A stretch of DNA of 64,000 nucleotides. Origin: Lysinibacillus fusiformis. Its GTDB lineage: Bacteria > Bacillota > Bacilli > Bacillales_A > Planococcaceae. The stretch spans positions 62,001 through 126,000 of the forward strand of contig NZ_PYWL01000003.1 in the NCBI RefSeq assembly GCF_003049525.1. Reading direction: 5' to 3'. Positions 30,866 to 40,286 of this stretch are shown here, piece after piece (position 1 is the stretch's first letter; every line of letters starts with the position of its first letter). The translations under genes were made by a program, and so were the position numbers. Below the pieces are notes generated by a model. That model did no database searches and was not told where the DNA came from. It worked only from the letters and a program-made list of their open reading frames with translations.

Positions 30866-32112
30866 TACCAGGATTTGATCATTATAAAAAGAAGTGGGCT
30901 GTCCACAGTGATGATGTCATAAAACCTGGTCTTGTGGCGATGGAGGAGGCTTTGCTATTAGCTGGAAACCCTCAGCAAGCCCTACATGTCGTACACTTGG
31001 CTGGCACAAATGGGAAGGGCTCCACATTAACCTTCCTTGAGGCTATCGCCAAAGAGCATGAATTACGTGTGGGCAAATTTATGTCACCCTGTATAGTCGA
31101 TGTGCACGACCAAATTCAAATAGATGGTCAACCTATTACCGAGGCTGATATGGATGCTGTTTTTCGTCAAATGCATGCGGCTGGATTAAGCGGGAAACTA
31201 ACTGATTTTGAACTTTTGACTGTAGTAGCATTTTTATATTTTGTGAATAAAGAAGTTGATATTTCTTTAATTGAAGCGGGTATGGGAGGATTATTGGATA
31301 GTACAAATGTAGTAACACCCATCGTATCCATTATCCCAAGCATCGCTCTAGAGCATACAAAATTTCTAGGCGATACAATCGACAGTATTGCGCGTCATAA
31401 AGCAGGTATTATTAAACAAAATCGTCCTGTCATTATCGGTAATTTGCCAGAAGATGCGAAACGTGTTGTTTATGAAGAGGCATCTCATAAAAAAGCTGCA
31501 GTTTTAGAAATAGGTAATCATTTTTCATTACACTCATTTGCTGAAGGAGACTGTTATAGAAATGACGAACAACATGTCCAATTCTCTCATCTAACCCGTT
31601 CAATGAAAGGGGCTCATCAGGGCGATAACATGGCACTTGCTATTACAGCATTCCTAGAAGTAGCAGCATTTCTTAATGTGTCTGTGAATCCAACTGCAAT
31701 TCAGAAAGCTGTGAAACAAGCCGCCATTTTAGGTCGTTTTGAAGAAATCATACCATTTGTGATTGTCGATGGGGCGCATAACCCGGCAAGTGCTGAAAAA
31801 TTAGTAGAAACGATTAAGGGTGAGTTTCCTGGGGAACGAATCACATTTGTTGTGGGTATATTAGCAGACAAAGACGTTCAACAAATTCTTCGACTGTTAG
31901 AGCAAGTTAGTGATGAATTTTATTTCGTTGATTTTGATAATCCACGAGCGATGGCTGCGCAAAATTTGCTGGAGCTTTCCAAAGCGACATCTAAAAATAT
32001 CTTAGTGGATTATGCACAATTTTTACAGGTGCAATCAGACAACAAACAAAGAACGATCGTATCGGGCTCATTATATTTATTAACAGCAGTAAGAAATAGC
32101 TTGAAAATATGA
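30862..32112 (+). CDS. FolC paralogue (second copy)
   Basis: About 416 residues, starting at an ATG that overlaps the first folC stop and has AGGAGGA upstream. The P-loop is GTNGKGST, the lysine motif HKAGIIK and the C-terminal DGAHNPASAE. Two folate-side motifs differ from the first copy: SPCIVDVHDQIQIDG instead of SPHL..ER, and GMGGLLDSTN instead of GLGGRLDATN. The Mur-ligase fold is kept, so it is probably active, but with changed substrate preference (for example only the dihydrofolate or only the polyglutamate step). That division of labour is my inference. A terminator follows. Confidence 0.85.
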   Translation: MIPGFDHYKKKWAVHSDDVIKPGLVAMEEALLLAGNPQQALHVVHLAGTNGKGSTLTFLEAIAKEHELRVGKFMSPCIVDVHDQIQIDGQPITEADMDAVFRQMHAAGLSGKLTDFELLTVVAFLYFVNKEVDISLIEAGMGGLLDSTNVVTPIVSIIPSIALEHTKFLGDTIDSIARHKAGIIKQNRPVIIGNLPEDAKRVVYEEASHKKAAVLEIGNHFSLHSFAEGDCYRNDEQHVQFSHLTRSMKGAHQGDNMALAITAFLEVAAFLNVSVNPTAIQKAVKQAAILGRFEEIIPFVIVDGAHNPASAEKLVETIKGEFPGERITFVVGILADKDVQQILRLLEQVSDEFYFVDFDNPRAMAAQNLLELSKATSKNILVDYAQFLQVQSDNKQRTIVSGSLYLLTAVRNSLKI

Positions 32113-32116
32113 AATG

Positions 32117-32150
32117 ACTAGGACTCCTATTTGGAAGTCCTAGTTTTTTT
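32117..32150 (+). terminator. Terminator of the folC pair
   Basis: A 9-bp stem (32117-32125 with 32136-32144) followed by a T run. Confidence 0.87.
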
Positions 32151-32292
32151 ATGAATGTATGCCGTTTTTGTTATGAATCAAATCTCAATAAATTCGCATT
32201 TACACTTCTAATTCTACATATACTTTTATATATTGAAATCTCGTTTTTATTGAAACGTGTACGGATAGGTGGAAGGATGAGGTGATAGATGG

Positions 32293-32937
32293 ATGAAAAT
32301 TGTAAGTCATGTAATGAAAAAACAAATATTTCGGGCAATGATTATTGGTGGATTTGTAGGTTTGTTAGGTGTTGCCATTTTTTTAGGTGTTTTACAAGCC
32401 AGTACCCAGTTACCGATAAAGAATAATGGCAGTGATGTGGCCACTAATCAATCACAATCAGAAACCATTCCTACTGCCGGTGAGAACACTAGTACATCAA
32501 ATGCACCTATGTTTTATGCTAGTCAAGCAGGCGTGTATTCAAACTATGAGAGTGCAAGTGCATTTGTTGCCGAATACCCTGCATTAAAAGAGAGCGCAAT
32601 TGTTGAGGTTGATGGCAAGTTTTATGTTTGGACAAGCATGGAGATTGAAGAAAGTCAGCTTAAATTTTTACAGGAACCCGCAACCTTTAAAAAAGCATTT
32701 AGTGTCAGTGGTGATAGCTGTAAGGAGCCAACCCTTGCGGAGGTGACAACTGCATTAGCAGACAAAAATGCTACAAAATTAAATTTTAAGGAGAAAGGGA
32801 AGGATTCAACTTTACCTGAGGATTGGCAGACAATTGGAGCAGCTGCTTCTACTATTTCCAACGATGTCAGCGTCATCCGTTTGCAAGTTTTTGCTCATTA
32901 TCAGGCTAAAAATACATGTCTTCAAGTGAAATTTTAA
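32293..32937 (+). CDS. SpoIIB-like SPOR-domain protein
   Basis: 214 residues with one N-terminal membrane helix (FRAMIIGGFVGLLGVAIFLGVL), a Ser/Thr/Asn-rich linker, and a SPOR-like domain (FYASQAGVYSNYESASAFVAEYP, then VDGKFYVWTSM). SPOR domains bind denuded peptidoglycan at septa. In B. subtilis spoIIB, with the same layout, sits between folC and maf, so an equivalent role in engulfment-stage septal wall remodelling is inferred. B. subtilis comC, also found there, is missing. ATG at 32293 has GAGGTGAT upstream. Confidence 0.7.
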   Translation: MKIVSHVMKKQIFRAMIIGGFVGLLGVAIFLGVLQASTQLPIKNNGSDVATNQSQSETIPTAGENTSTSNAPMFYASQAGVYSNYESASAFVAEYPALKESAIVEVDGKFYVWTSMEIEESQLKFLQEPATFKKAFSVSGDSCKEPTLAEVTTALADKNATKLNFKEKGKDSTLPEDWQTIGAAASTISNDVSVIRLQVFAHYQAKNTCLQVKF

Positions 32938-33040
32938 AAGTAAAAGATAGTAAAATCATTATTATCTTGATTTTTAGAAAATTTTCAAATTGAACATTCT
33001 TCGGTATCATGAGGATAAGGAAGGATGGTCGGATCATATC

Positions 33041-33634
33041 ATGTTAAAAACAAACCATAAACTTATACTTGCCTCTGCTTCACCAAGACGAAAGGAATTG
33101 CTGGGTATGCTAGCACTTCCGTTTGAGGTTCTGGCAAGTGAAGTTGAAGAAACAAGTGTACAAGCCAGTTCAATGCAGGAATATGTAAAAGGAGTAGCTC
33201 TCTTAAAAACACGGGATGTAGCGAAAAAAGCAACCAATGCAACAATCATTGGTGCTGATACAATCGTAGTCGACAATGATGAGCTGCTACATAAACCAAA
33301 ATCTCGGGAGGAAGCTATTGCCCATTTATTACGGTTATCTAATCGCGAACATGTTGTGATGACAGCGGTCGCTATTATTGAACCTAGTGGGAAAGAAAAC
33401 ATCTTTGTGGAAGAAACCACGGTTGTTTTTCATTCTCTATCCAAGGAATTGATAGAAGCCTATGTCGATTCTGGAGACCCTTTCGACAAAGCAGGAGGTT
33501 ATGGTATCCAGACGATAGGCACACTTTTAGTGAAACGAATTGAAGGAGATTACAACAATGTTGTAGGCTTACCACTTGCAGCGTTGTTTTCGCAATTGGT
33601 AAACCTACAAATTGTCCAATTTGCGAAGGAGTGA
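33041..33634 (+). CDS. maf: Maf family nucleoside triphosphate pyrophosphatase
   Basis: A house-cleaning pyrophosphatase that hydrolyses dTTP, UTP and modified pyrimidine nucleotides; in Bacillus over-expression blocks septation. About 198 residues from ATG 33041: LILASASPRRKELL, then EVEETSVQ, IIGADTIVV and DKAGGYGIQ, the family's active-site motifs. The ribosome-binding site (AAGGAAGG near 33018-33025) is 15 bases away, farther than usual; an in-frame TTG at 32990 is the alternative. Confidence 0.92.
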   Translation: MLKTNHKLILASASPRRKELLGMLALPFEVLASEVEETSVQASSMQEYVKGVALLKTRDVAKKATNATIIGADTIVVDNDELLHKPKSREEAIAHLLRLSNREHVVMTAVAIIEPSGKENIFVEETTVVFHSLSKELIEAYVDSGDPFDKAGGYGIQTIGTLLVKRIEGDYNNVVGLPLAALFSQLVNLQIVQFAKE

Positions 33635-33640
33635 GCATTT

Positions 33641-34339
33641 TTGCTAGATAAGGCTTTGCCTACGTTGATGTTACGTGATGTTCATTTGGAAGATCGCCCT
33701 CGTGAAAGACTGATACGACAAGGGGCGGAAAGTCTATCCAATCAAGAGCTACTTGCTATTTTATTGAGGACAGGCACAAAAGAAGAATCGGTTCTTGTCC
33801 TCGCGAATCGAGTATTAACTGTTTTTGAACGTCTCCATCATTTAAAACACGCAACCATTGAAGAAATGGTCGCTATTAAAGGGATCGGTGAGGTGAAGGC
33901 TATTCAAATATTAGCCGCCATTGAACTTGGCCGACGATTGGCTCAAAAGCAGAATGATGAGAAATTTACTATTCGTTCTCCACAAGATGCTGCTGCTTAT
34001 TTAATGCCTGATATGACTTCACTTAATCAGGAACATTTTGTTGTTCTTTTTTTAAATATTAAAAACCAAATTATTCACAGACAAACGATTTTCATAGGTA
34101 GTTTAAATGCCTCCATCGTGCACCCTAGGGAAATTTTTCGAGAGGCCGTGAAGCGATCTGCTGCATCAATTATTTGTGCACACAATCATCCTAGTGGAGT
34201 ACCAACTCCTAGTGCGGAGGACATTGATGTCACAAAGCGAATTGAAGAGGCTGGTTATATTATGGGGATTGAATTAATTGATCATGTAATTATCGGCGAT
34301 CATCAATTTATCAGTTTGAAGGAAAAAGGATATTTTTAA
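33641..34339 (+). CDS. radC: RadC/YsxA family protein (JAMM metal site)
   Basis: 232 residues. The N-terminal helix-hairpin-helix part (TIEEMVAIKGIGEVKAIQI) precedes an MPN/JAMM domain with the zinc site HNHPSGVPTPSAED (HxH, then Asp). RadC was once thought to act in DNA repair; its role is still unsettled. The TTG start has AAGGAGTGAG upstream, seven bases after maf. A terminator overlaps the stop codon. Confidence 0.93.
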   Translation: MLDKALPTLMLRDVHLEDRPRERLIRQGAESLSNQELLAILLRTGTKEESVLVLANRVLTVFERLHHLKHATIEEMVAIKGIGEVKAIQILAAIELGRRLAQKQNDEKFTIRSPQDAAAYLMPDMTSLNQEHFVVLFLNIKNQIIHRQTIFIGSLNASIVHPREIFREAVKRSAASIICAHNHPSGVPTPSAEDIDVTKRIEEAGYIMGIELIDHVIIGDHQFISLKEKGYF

Positions 34340-34367
34340 CTCTGCAAGAAATTTGCAGAGTTTTTTT
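34338..34367 (+). terminator. Terminator of maf-radC
   Basis: A 10-bp stem (34338-34347 with 34353-34362) and a T run, starting in the stop codon. Confidence 0.87.
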
Positions 34368-34932
34368 ATCTTGAGCAGATGTCTTAGAGAAGCATTACGA
34401 ACAAACTCGAAATATTTTAGCGCTATGACATTAGTGGCATATTCCTAAAATTTTTGTATTTTTTTGTGGTTTAATGGCGAACCTTTTTCGATTCAAATCG
34501 TTAATGTATTCTAGAAACTGATATTATCTTCACAAAAATTGGTAGCCTGATACACATTGTCTTATGTGAATAAAAATTATATGCTAATCTATACGTACTA
34601 TTTTTAGTTTAAGAGGGAATTAAAATAGTATCTTTTCTGTGAGATAAAGTATGTGACACTACAAATTCTTGCGCTTTTCCGTTATAATGAACGGTATGAA
34701 TTTTATCTTGATTCAGGAAAGACTCCCATCGAAATTGGTGGTGAGCTAAATAAGTGTGTATTTTTTTCAAGGTGTGAAACACTAACTGATGAAGATAAAA
34801 ACTTTGACGGAGTGCTATGGGTTTTGAGGAGGAGTCAATTGTATTTTTATACAATTCAATTTCCTGTACATGACTGTCAAAGATAATGGATGTCAACGAA
34901 AGTATGGCTTAAATAGAAAGGGAGTACACAAT
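34368..34932. other. Long leader/promoter region of mreB
   Basis: About 565 bases with no gene I can support; open frames on either strand lack ribosome-binding sites. It must hold the promoter of the mreBCD-minCD operon. The only notable element is TATAAT at 34683-34688, without a good -35. If transcription starts there the leader is about 240 bases. No known riboswitch motif was recognised. Confidence 0.35.
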
Positions 34933-35952
34933 TTGTTTGGACTAGGAAGCAAAGATGTCGGGATTGACCTCGGCACAGCGAATACATTAGTGTTTATTAA
35001 AGGAAAGGGAATCGTTTTACGCGAACCTTCAGTAGTAGCAAAAAATACGAAAACAGGAGATATCGTTGCCGTTGGTAATGATGCTAAAAATATGATTGGT
35101 CGTACACCTGGCTCAATCGTAGCAATTCGCCCAATGAAAGATGGCGTTATCGCTGATTTCGATATTACAACAGCAATGATTCAGTACTATTTAAGAGAAG
35201 CCTCTAAAAATAGTGGCGGCAATTGGAAAAAACCGAATGTTATGATTTGCGTGCCTTATGGTATTACTTCAGTGGAACAACGTGCGGTTATTGATGCTGC
35301 TCGACAAGCGGGCGCAAAAGAGGCTTTCACAATCGAAGAGCCATTTGCAGCGGCGATCGGATCAAATTTACCAGTTTGGGATCCAACAGGGTCAATGGTA
35401 GTTGACATCGGTGGTGGTACAACAGAAGTAGCTGTTATTTCTCTAGGCGGTATTGTAACAAGTGAGTCCGTACGTGTTGGTGGGGATGCTATGGATCAAT
35501 CTATCATTTCATATATCCGTAAAACGTATAATTTAACAATCGGTGAACGTACTGCAGAAGCAGTAAAAATGGAAATTGGTACGGCATTAGCTGAAGGACC
35601 AGAAGAAAAGATGGAAATTAGAGGTCGTGACCTTCTAACAGGTTTACCAAAAACAATTGAAATCTCTTCACAAGAAATTTCTGAGTCATTACGCGAAGCA
35701 GTTTCATCAATTATTGATGGCGTTCGAAAAACATTAGAACAGACACCTCCCGAATTATCTGCGGACGTTATGGAGCGCGGTATCGTATTAACTGGCGGTG
35801 GCGCACTATTAACGAACTTAGATAAAGTGATTAGTAAAGAAACAAATATGCCAGTATTTATCGCAGAAGATCCTTTAGACTGTGTTGCAATTGGTACGGG
35901 TAAAGCTTTAGATCATATGGACTTAATTCGTCAACAACAGGTTAAAGGGTAA
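34933..35952 (+). CDS. mreB: Rod-shape-determining protein MreB
   Basis: An actin-like filament protein that guides lateral cell-wall synthesis at the inner face of the membrane. 339 residues from TTG 34933 ([21 protein letters not shown]), with GAAAGGGAG eight bases upstream; the longer frame to 34870 is not supported. The phosphate-binding loops are [10 protein letters not shown] and [14 protein letters not shown], and the adenosine motif is VLTGGGALL. First gene of mreB-mreC-mreD-minC-minD. Confidence 0.97.
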   Translation: MFGLGSKDVGIDLGTANTLVFIKGKGIVLREPSVVAKNTKTGDIVAVGNDAKNMIGRTPGSIVAIRPMKDGVIADFDITTAMIQYYLREASKNSGGNWKKPNVMICVPYGITSVEQRAVIDAARQAGAKEAFTIEEPFAAAIGSNLPVWDPTGSMVVDIGGGTTEVAVISLGGIVTSESVRVGGDAMDQSIISYIRKTYNLTIGERTAEAVKMEIGTALAEGPEEKMEIRGRDLLTGLPKTIEISSQEISESLREAVSSIIDGVRKTLEQTPPELSADVMERGIVLTGGGALLTNLDKVISKETNMPVFIAEDPLDCVAIGTGKALDHMDLIRQQQVKG

Positions 35953-35965
35953 GGAGGTTTAGGCA

Positions 35966-36880
35966 ATGCCACATTTTTTTTTCAATAAGAAAGTAATTTT
36001 GCTGCTCGTAGGCATGGTTTTTCTTGTGGCATTGATTAGCTTCTCATTACGTGATCGGACGAATGCTACTTTACCAGAGCAAATTATTAAAGATACTGTC
36101 GGCGTCGCACAATCGCTTGTTGCGAAGCCGGCGAATTATGTTAATGGTATTTTTAATAGTATTGACTCCCTCTTAAACACGTACGAAGAAAATAAACGTT
36201 TAAAAGCACGCCTAGAAGATTTTGCAGTTGTACAAGCTGAGGCTACGGATTTAAAATCAGAGAATGCAAAGCTTCGTGAGCTTTTGGATAAAGCTGAAAG
36301 CTTAAAGGCATATAATCCTATTCAAGCAACAGTGATTGCTAGAAATCCTGACCAATGGGAAGAGAAAATCATTTTAGACAAAGGATCTTCTCATGGAGTT
36401 CAAAAAAACATGGCAGTTATGACGGCGAAGGGGCTAGTTGGGAAAATTACACTAGTTACGCCTTTCACTTCTGAGGTAGAGCTTTTAAATACAAATAATC
36501 CTAACTATCGTGTTTCTGCAATGGTGTTAGGTGAAAAAGAAGCATACGGTTTAATCGAGGGCTTTGATGAAGAACGTAATGAACTCATTATGAAGCGAAT
36601 CGATTCTAGTTTGAAGGTTAAAGAAGGCGAGCAGGTAGTTTCTTCAGGACTCGGAGGTATTTTCCCTAAAGGTGTCCCTATCGGAGAAATTACAGAGGTT
36701 AGTACAGATGATCATGGCTTAACAAAAATGGCGTATGTCAGACCATCTGCTGATTTTTCGATTTTAGAGCATGTTGTTATTGCCAAACGTACATCTACAG
36801 TCATTGATGGTTCAGATGGCAGCTCAACGAACGAAGATTTAACAAACCCGCAAGATACGAATGAAGAGGAGGCGGAATGA
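35966..36880 (+). CDS. mreC: Rod-shape-determining protein MreC
   Basis: 304 residues. One N-terminal membrane helix (KVILLLVGMVFLVALISFSL), a coiled coil (about residues 65-110), then the extracellular beta-domain with AVMTAKGLVGKI and SSGLGGIFPKGVPIG. It bridges the cytoskeleton and the wall-synthesis enzymes. The acidic tail ends TNEEEAE. GGAGG lies nine bases before ATG. Overlaps mreD by four bases. Confidence 0.95.
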   Translation: MPHFFFNKKVILLLVGMVFLVALISFSLRDRTNATLPEQIIKDTVGVAQSLVAKPANYVNGIFNSIDSLLNTYEENKRLKARLEDFAVVQAEATDLKSENAKLRELLDKAESLKAYNPIQATVIARNPDQWEEKIILDKGSSHGVQKNMAVMTAKGLVGKITLVTPFTSEVELLNTNNPNYRVSAMVLGEKEAYGLIEGFDEERNELIMKRIDSSLKVKEGEQVVSSGLGGIFPKGVPIGEITEVSTDDHGLTKMAYVRPSADFSILEHVVIAKRTSTVIDGSDGSSTNEDLTNPQDTNEEEAE

Positions 36881-37404
36881 TGGTTCGTTTTCTCATTCCT
36901 TCTGTGGCGGTTTTACTATTCTTACTAGAACCAGAGTTTGCGATGCTTTCTCCAATTGAAATTAAGGGAGAAGTGTATTTTCTAGTACCGCGTTTTTTAA
37001 TCTTATATCTCATTTTTATCTCCATCTATTACAGCCGTCAACGCGCGGTAATGTATGGACTTTTTTTTGGTGTCTTGTATGATGTGTTTTACATTGATAT
37101 TATTGGATTATATTCAGTTCTATATCCACTTATATGTTTTTTAGCAGGGTCTATCGTGAAAGTTATACATCAGCACTTAGTCGTAACAACAACTATTTCA
37201 GTTGTGTTAGTAGCCATTTTAGAATTTATACTCTATCAATTTTTCTTCTTGATCGATTTCACAGCAATACCTTTAGCGGATTTCTTACGTTCACGACTAT
37301 TGCCAACAATCATTGCAAATGCTTTATTTTTAATGATTCTTGGTTGGGCCTTCAAGTATCTAATTAATGCGCGTGTCTTACAGAGAGCACGTGAGGTTTC
37401 TTAA
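36877..37404 (+). CDS. mreD: Rod-shape-determining protein MreD
   Basis: 175 residues with five or six membrane helices (FLIPSVAVLLFLLEPEFAML; FLILYLIFISIYYSRQRA; FLAGSIVKVIHQHLVV). Works with MreC in the elongasome. ATGATG at 36877 overlaps the mreC stop; the second ATG (36880) is equally possible. Confidence 0.93.
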   Translation: MMVRFLIPSVAVLLFLLEPEFAMLSPIEIKGEVYFLVPRFLILYLIFISIYYSRQRAVMYGLFFGVLYDVFYIDIIGLYSVLYPLICFLAGSIVKVIHQHLVVTTTISVVLVAILEFILYQFFFLIDFTAIPLADFLRSRLLPTIIANALFLMILGWAFKYLINARVLQRAREVS

Positions 37405-37431
37405 CAAAGAACAACGTGAGGTGAGGCATTC

Positions 37432-38100
37432 ATGAAAAAACAATTAGTTAATATGAAGGGAACGAAGGACGGATTTGTACTGCGTCTTGACGACCAATGT
37501 GCTTATAGCGATTTGGTAGAAGAATTAAAGAAAAAAGTGTTAGAAGGCGGTATCGATGGTAAAGTAGATGTACAATTATACTTAGGCTATCGATACTGTA
37601 CTGATGAACAGATCGATGAACTTATTCATATTGTGCAGGAAACAGAGCAACTCATTGTAGCGAATGTACAAAGCGAAGTACTGACTGTCCATGAAAGCAA
37701 CCAGAAAATGATTGAAAGTCAACAGGATACATATTTAGGTGTGGTCAGATCAGGGCAGATTCTACGTTCATCAGGGGACATTATCATTGTAGGAAATGTC
37801 AATCCAAACGGTCGGGTTGAGGCTGGTGGTAATGTGTATGTCTTAGGTAAACTAAAAGGGATAGTACATGCTGGTGTGCAGGGCAATAAAGAGGCTATCA
37901 TTGCCGCCTCTCGATTTGAGGCTACACATATTATGATTGCTGATCAGGTGGAAGCAATGTCAGATGAGCATGTGAAAGAAATCGATCAAGCAGAAATGAC
38001 TTGTGCATTTATTGGTTACGATGGACGCATTACGTACGATCAAATTCACGCCTTAAAAAATATTCGACCATTGTTAAATGTGTCTAAGGGAGGAAGCTAG
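37432..38100 (+). CDS. minC: Septum site-determining protein MinC
   Basis: Inhibits FtsZ assembly away from mid-cell. 222 residues: an N-terminal domain, then the beta-helical MinD-binding domain with RSGQILRSSGDIIIVGNVNPNGRVEAGGN-type repeats and GRVEAGGNVYVLGKL. GAGGTGAG upstream of the ATG. Followed after one base by minD. Confidence 0.95.
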   Translation: MKKQLVNMKGTKDGFVLRLDDQCAYSDLVEELKKKVLEGGIDGKVDVQLYLGYRYCTDEQIDELIHIVQETEQLIVANVQSEVLTVHESNQKMIESQQDTYLGVVRSGQILRSSGDIIIVGNVNPNGRVEAGGNVYVLGKLKGIVHAGVQGNKEAIIAASRFEATHIMIADQVEAMSDEHVKEIDQAEMTCAFIGYDGRITYDQIHALKNIRPLLNVSKGGS

Positions 38101-38101
38101 T

Positions 38102-38899
38102 GTGGGAGAAGCGATCGTCATAACTTCGGGTAAAGGTGGTGTCGGAAAAACAACGACATCGGCTAACCTTGGGACTGCATTGGCTCTACAAGGTAAAAAA
38201 GTATGTTTAGTTGATACAGATATTGGCCTGCGTAATTTAGATGTTATTTTGGGCCTAGAAAATCGTATTATTTATGATCTAGTCGATGTAGTGGAAGGGC
38301 GCTGTAAAATACATCAGGCATTGATTAAAGATAAGCGCGTGGATGATAAACTATTTTTATTACCTGCTGCTCAAACGACAGATAAAAATGCTGTTACCCC
38401 TGAGCAAATGAAGAGCTTAATAGAGGAATTAAAAAGAGACTATGATTATGTATTAATAGATTGTCCTGCAGGTATTGAACAAGGCTATAGAAATGCCGTT
38501 GCAGGTGCAGATCATGCGATTGTTGTCACAACACCTGAAATTTCTGCTGTTCGAGATGCAGATCGAATTATTGGTTTATTAGAACAGGAAGACATAACTG
38601 CTCCGAAGCTCATCATCAACCGTATTCGACAACATATGATGAAGAGCGGCGACACTTTGGATGTGAATGAAATTACAACTCATTTGTCTATTGATCTATT
38701 AGGAATTATTGTTGATAGTGAAGGTGTTATTTCATCCTCCAATAAAGGAGAACCAATCGTTATGGACCCTTCTAATAAAGCATCTTTGGGCTATCGAAAT
38801 ATTGCTCGTCGTATTTTGGGTGAGTCGGTTCCATTAATGGCTATTCAAGATGAGCAAAGAGGTATGTTTTCAAAACTTAAATCATTATTTTCAAGATAA
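38102..38899 (+). CDS. minD: Septum site-determining protein MinD
   Basis: A membrane-bound ATPase that places MinC. 265 residues from GTG 38102, whose site AAGGGAGGAAG lies inside the end of minC. The deviant Walker A is GKGGVGKTT, followed by VDTDIGLRNLD and DCPAGIEQG. The C-terminus FSKLKSLFSR is the amphipathic membrane-targeting helix. A terminator follows. Confidence 0.96.
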   Translation: MGEAIVITSGKGGVGKTTTSANLGTALALQGKKVCLVDTDIGLRNLDVILGLENRIIYDLVDVVEGRCKIHQALIKDKRVDDKLFLLPAAQTTDKNAVTPEQMKSLIEELKRDYDYVLIDCPAGIEQGYRNAVAGADHAIVVTTPEISAVRDADRIIGLLEQEDITAPKLIINRIRQHMMKSGDTLDVNEITTHLSIDLLGIIVDSEGVISSSNKGEPIVMDPSNKASLGYRNIARRILGESVPLMAIQDEQRGMFSKLKSLFSR

Positions 38900-38906
38900 T
38901 TTAAAA

Positions 38907-38940
38907 CCTTTTCGTGCATTTGTGCGAGAAGGCTTTTTTG
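38907..38940 (+). terminator. Terminator of mreBCD-minCD
   Basis: An 8-bp stem (38907-38914 with 38925-38932, one G-T pair) and TTTTTT, separating minD from the sporulation pair spoIVFAB. Confidence 0.8.
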
Positions 38941-38990
38941 TGCATGTTTGGACATGCAATCACATATAGTGTGGAAAAAAGGATGAGGGC

Positions 38991-39545
38991 TTGTTTAAAA
39001 AATGGAAATGGTTTTTCACAATACTACTTGTGGCAGCAACTATGCTTGTAATTCGTTTAGAAGATCAGGGTGTAGTTGATACGCCTGTTCGAAAGATGGT
39101 CACAACTTCGGCAGATTTAACGTACTTAAGTGAGCTGGGGCAAAGTTGGTTTGATAAAGAAAATGAGACCATTACAGTTTCTAGTGATGTGGGGCAAGCA
39201 GACCTTTTAACTTTTGCTAATGCCCAGGTTTTTAAAGAGGGATATTTATTGCAGTATGATGTTGGCTTACCAGTTTATGCTGGACAGAACGGTTTAGTCG
39301 TGTTCACGGGCCATACAAAATATACTGGTAAGACCATGACCATTAGCTATGATGATGGTACAACTGTCTCCTATGGCATGCTAGATAGTTTAGCGCAGCT
39401 ACCTTATACATCCATACAGGCAAATGATTTGATTGGTATGAAAGAAGCTGGGCAACTTTATCTTTCCATTGAAAAGGGAGATGCTCATTACGATTTAGAG
39501 CAAATTGTACAATGGTTGGAAACGATGGAGACCCATGAAGATTAA
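38991..39545 (+). CDS. spoIVFA: SpoIVFA-like regulator of the SpoIVFB protease
   Basis: 184 residues: one N-terminal membrane helix (WFFTILLVAATMLVIRLE) and a degenerate LytM/M23-like domain (VFTGHTKYTGKTMTISYDDGTTVSYGMLDSL) without the zinc ligands. In Bacillus SpoIVFA holds SpoIVFB inactive in the outer forespore membrane until a forespore signal arrives. The call relies on that layout and the place between minD and spoIVFB. The TTG start has AAAGGATGAGG before it. It overlaps spoIVFB by 11 bases. Confidence 0.8.
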   Translation: MFKKWKWFFTILLVAATMLVIRLEDQGVVDTPVRKMVTTSADLTYLSELGQSWFDKENETITVSSDVGQADLLTFANAQVFKEGYLLQYDVGLPVYAGQNGLVVFTGHTKYTGKTMTISYDDGTTVSYGMLDSLAQLPYTSIQANDLIGMKEAGQLYLSIEKGDAHYDLEQIVQWLETMETHED

Positions 39546-40146
39546 ATTACATCTTCTCTGTATTCCTCTCGTATTTGTCATGATTTTTAGTGGACAACTT
39601 GCTTATTACGCTATTATTTTTTTCTCGCTAATGTGGCATGAAGCAGGTCACTTATTAGCAGCCCTACTGTGCGGCGTAAGAGTGAAATCATGTGTTATTG
39701 CACCTTACGGGGGGGAAATTCAATTTGAAAATCCAGCGGTTGTGCAAGCATCGTCACTCCTGTGGATTGCATTAGGAGGACCAATCGCTACTATTTTAGG
39801 GATTGGCCTCACTTTTTTTATGCCCGAACTAATCGCAGGTAAGCTAATAAGCGTTCAACTTGTGCTATTATTTGTGAATATGATCCCTATCCTACCATTA
39901 GATGGTGGCAGGATATTGTTAGCGTGGTTATTTTTATATAATCCAAAAGCTCGAGTGGTGGAATTGTATTATTGGCTGTCGTTCATGGTTGCCACGACGT
40001 TATTTCTGATAACTTTAAATTTCTTACCCCAATCTATTTTTTTAGCAATCATTTGTTTATTCATTTGGCTTCAAGTTTTAAAAGAATGGCGTTATCGAAA
40101 ATATCGTATAGCTTTTGAAAAATATGTTATGAATAGATTGACTTAA
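39535..40146 (+). CDS. spoIVFB: Stage IV sporulation protease SpoIVFB
   Basis: A site-2-type intramembrane metalloprotease that cleaves pro-SigmaK in the mother cell. About 203 residues with six hydrophobic segments. The zinc motif HEAGH and the third ligand in MIPILPLDGGR are both present. ATG 39535 lies within the end of spoIVFA; an upstream in-frame ATG at 39505 is less likely. The promoter for the L21 operon overlaps its 3' end. Confidence 0.92.
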   Translation: MKIKLHLLCIPLVFVMIFSGQLAYYAIIFFSLMWHEAGHLLAALLCGVRVKSCVIAPYGGEIQFENPAVVQASSLLWIALGGPIATILGIGLTFFMPELIAGKLISVQLVLLFVNMIPILPLDGGRILLAWLFLYNPKARVVELYYWLSFMVATTLFLITLNFLPQSIFLAIICLFIWLQVLKEWRYRKYRIAFEKYVMNRLT

Positions 40147-40166
40147 ATAAAGCCATGTGGTAATAT
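40138..40166 (+). promoter_or_regulatory. Promoter of rplU-prp-rpmA
   Basis: TTGACT at 40138-40143 and TAATAT at 40161-40166, 17 bases apart. It overlaps the last codons of spoIVFB and would start the L21 leader RNA. Confidence 0.55.
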
Positions 40167-40177
40167 TTTAATGTTAT

Positions 40178-40280
40178 TGTTTGTAGCACCCGTGCTACTA
40201 CAACCGCTCTGAGAAGGTATAAGTATCTTGCTATAAGATCACCTTTATAAACAGGCGAGTCTGAGTCTAAGAGGAGGTGC
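40178..40280 (+). promoter_or_regulatory. L21 leader (ribosomal protein autoregulatory RNA)
   Basis: A structured leader of about 100 bases before rplU: a stem TAGCACCCGTGCTA near 40185-40198, then CAACCGCTCTGAGAAGGT and a second hairpin (GTATAAG...CTTGCTATAAGAT). Sequence and place match the Rfam L21 leader of Firmicutes, thought to bind L21 or another product and control the operon. Confidence 0.7.
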
Positions 40281-40286
40281 AGTAAA

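Noticed and set aside
34609..34896. Open frames on both strands upstream of mreB (95 and 77 residues)
   Set aside because: No ribosome-binding sites, odd composition, and they overlap each other; kept as a non-coding leader.
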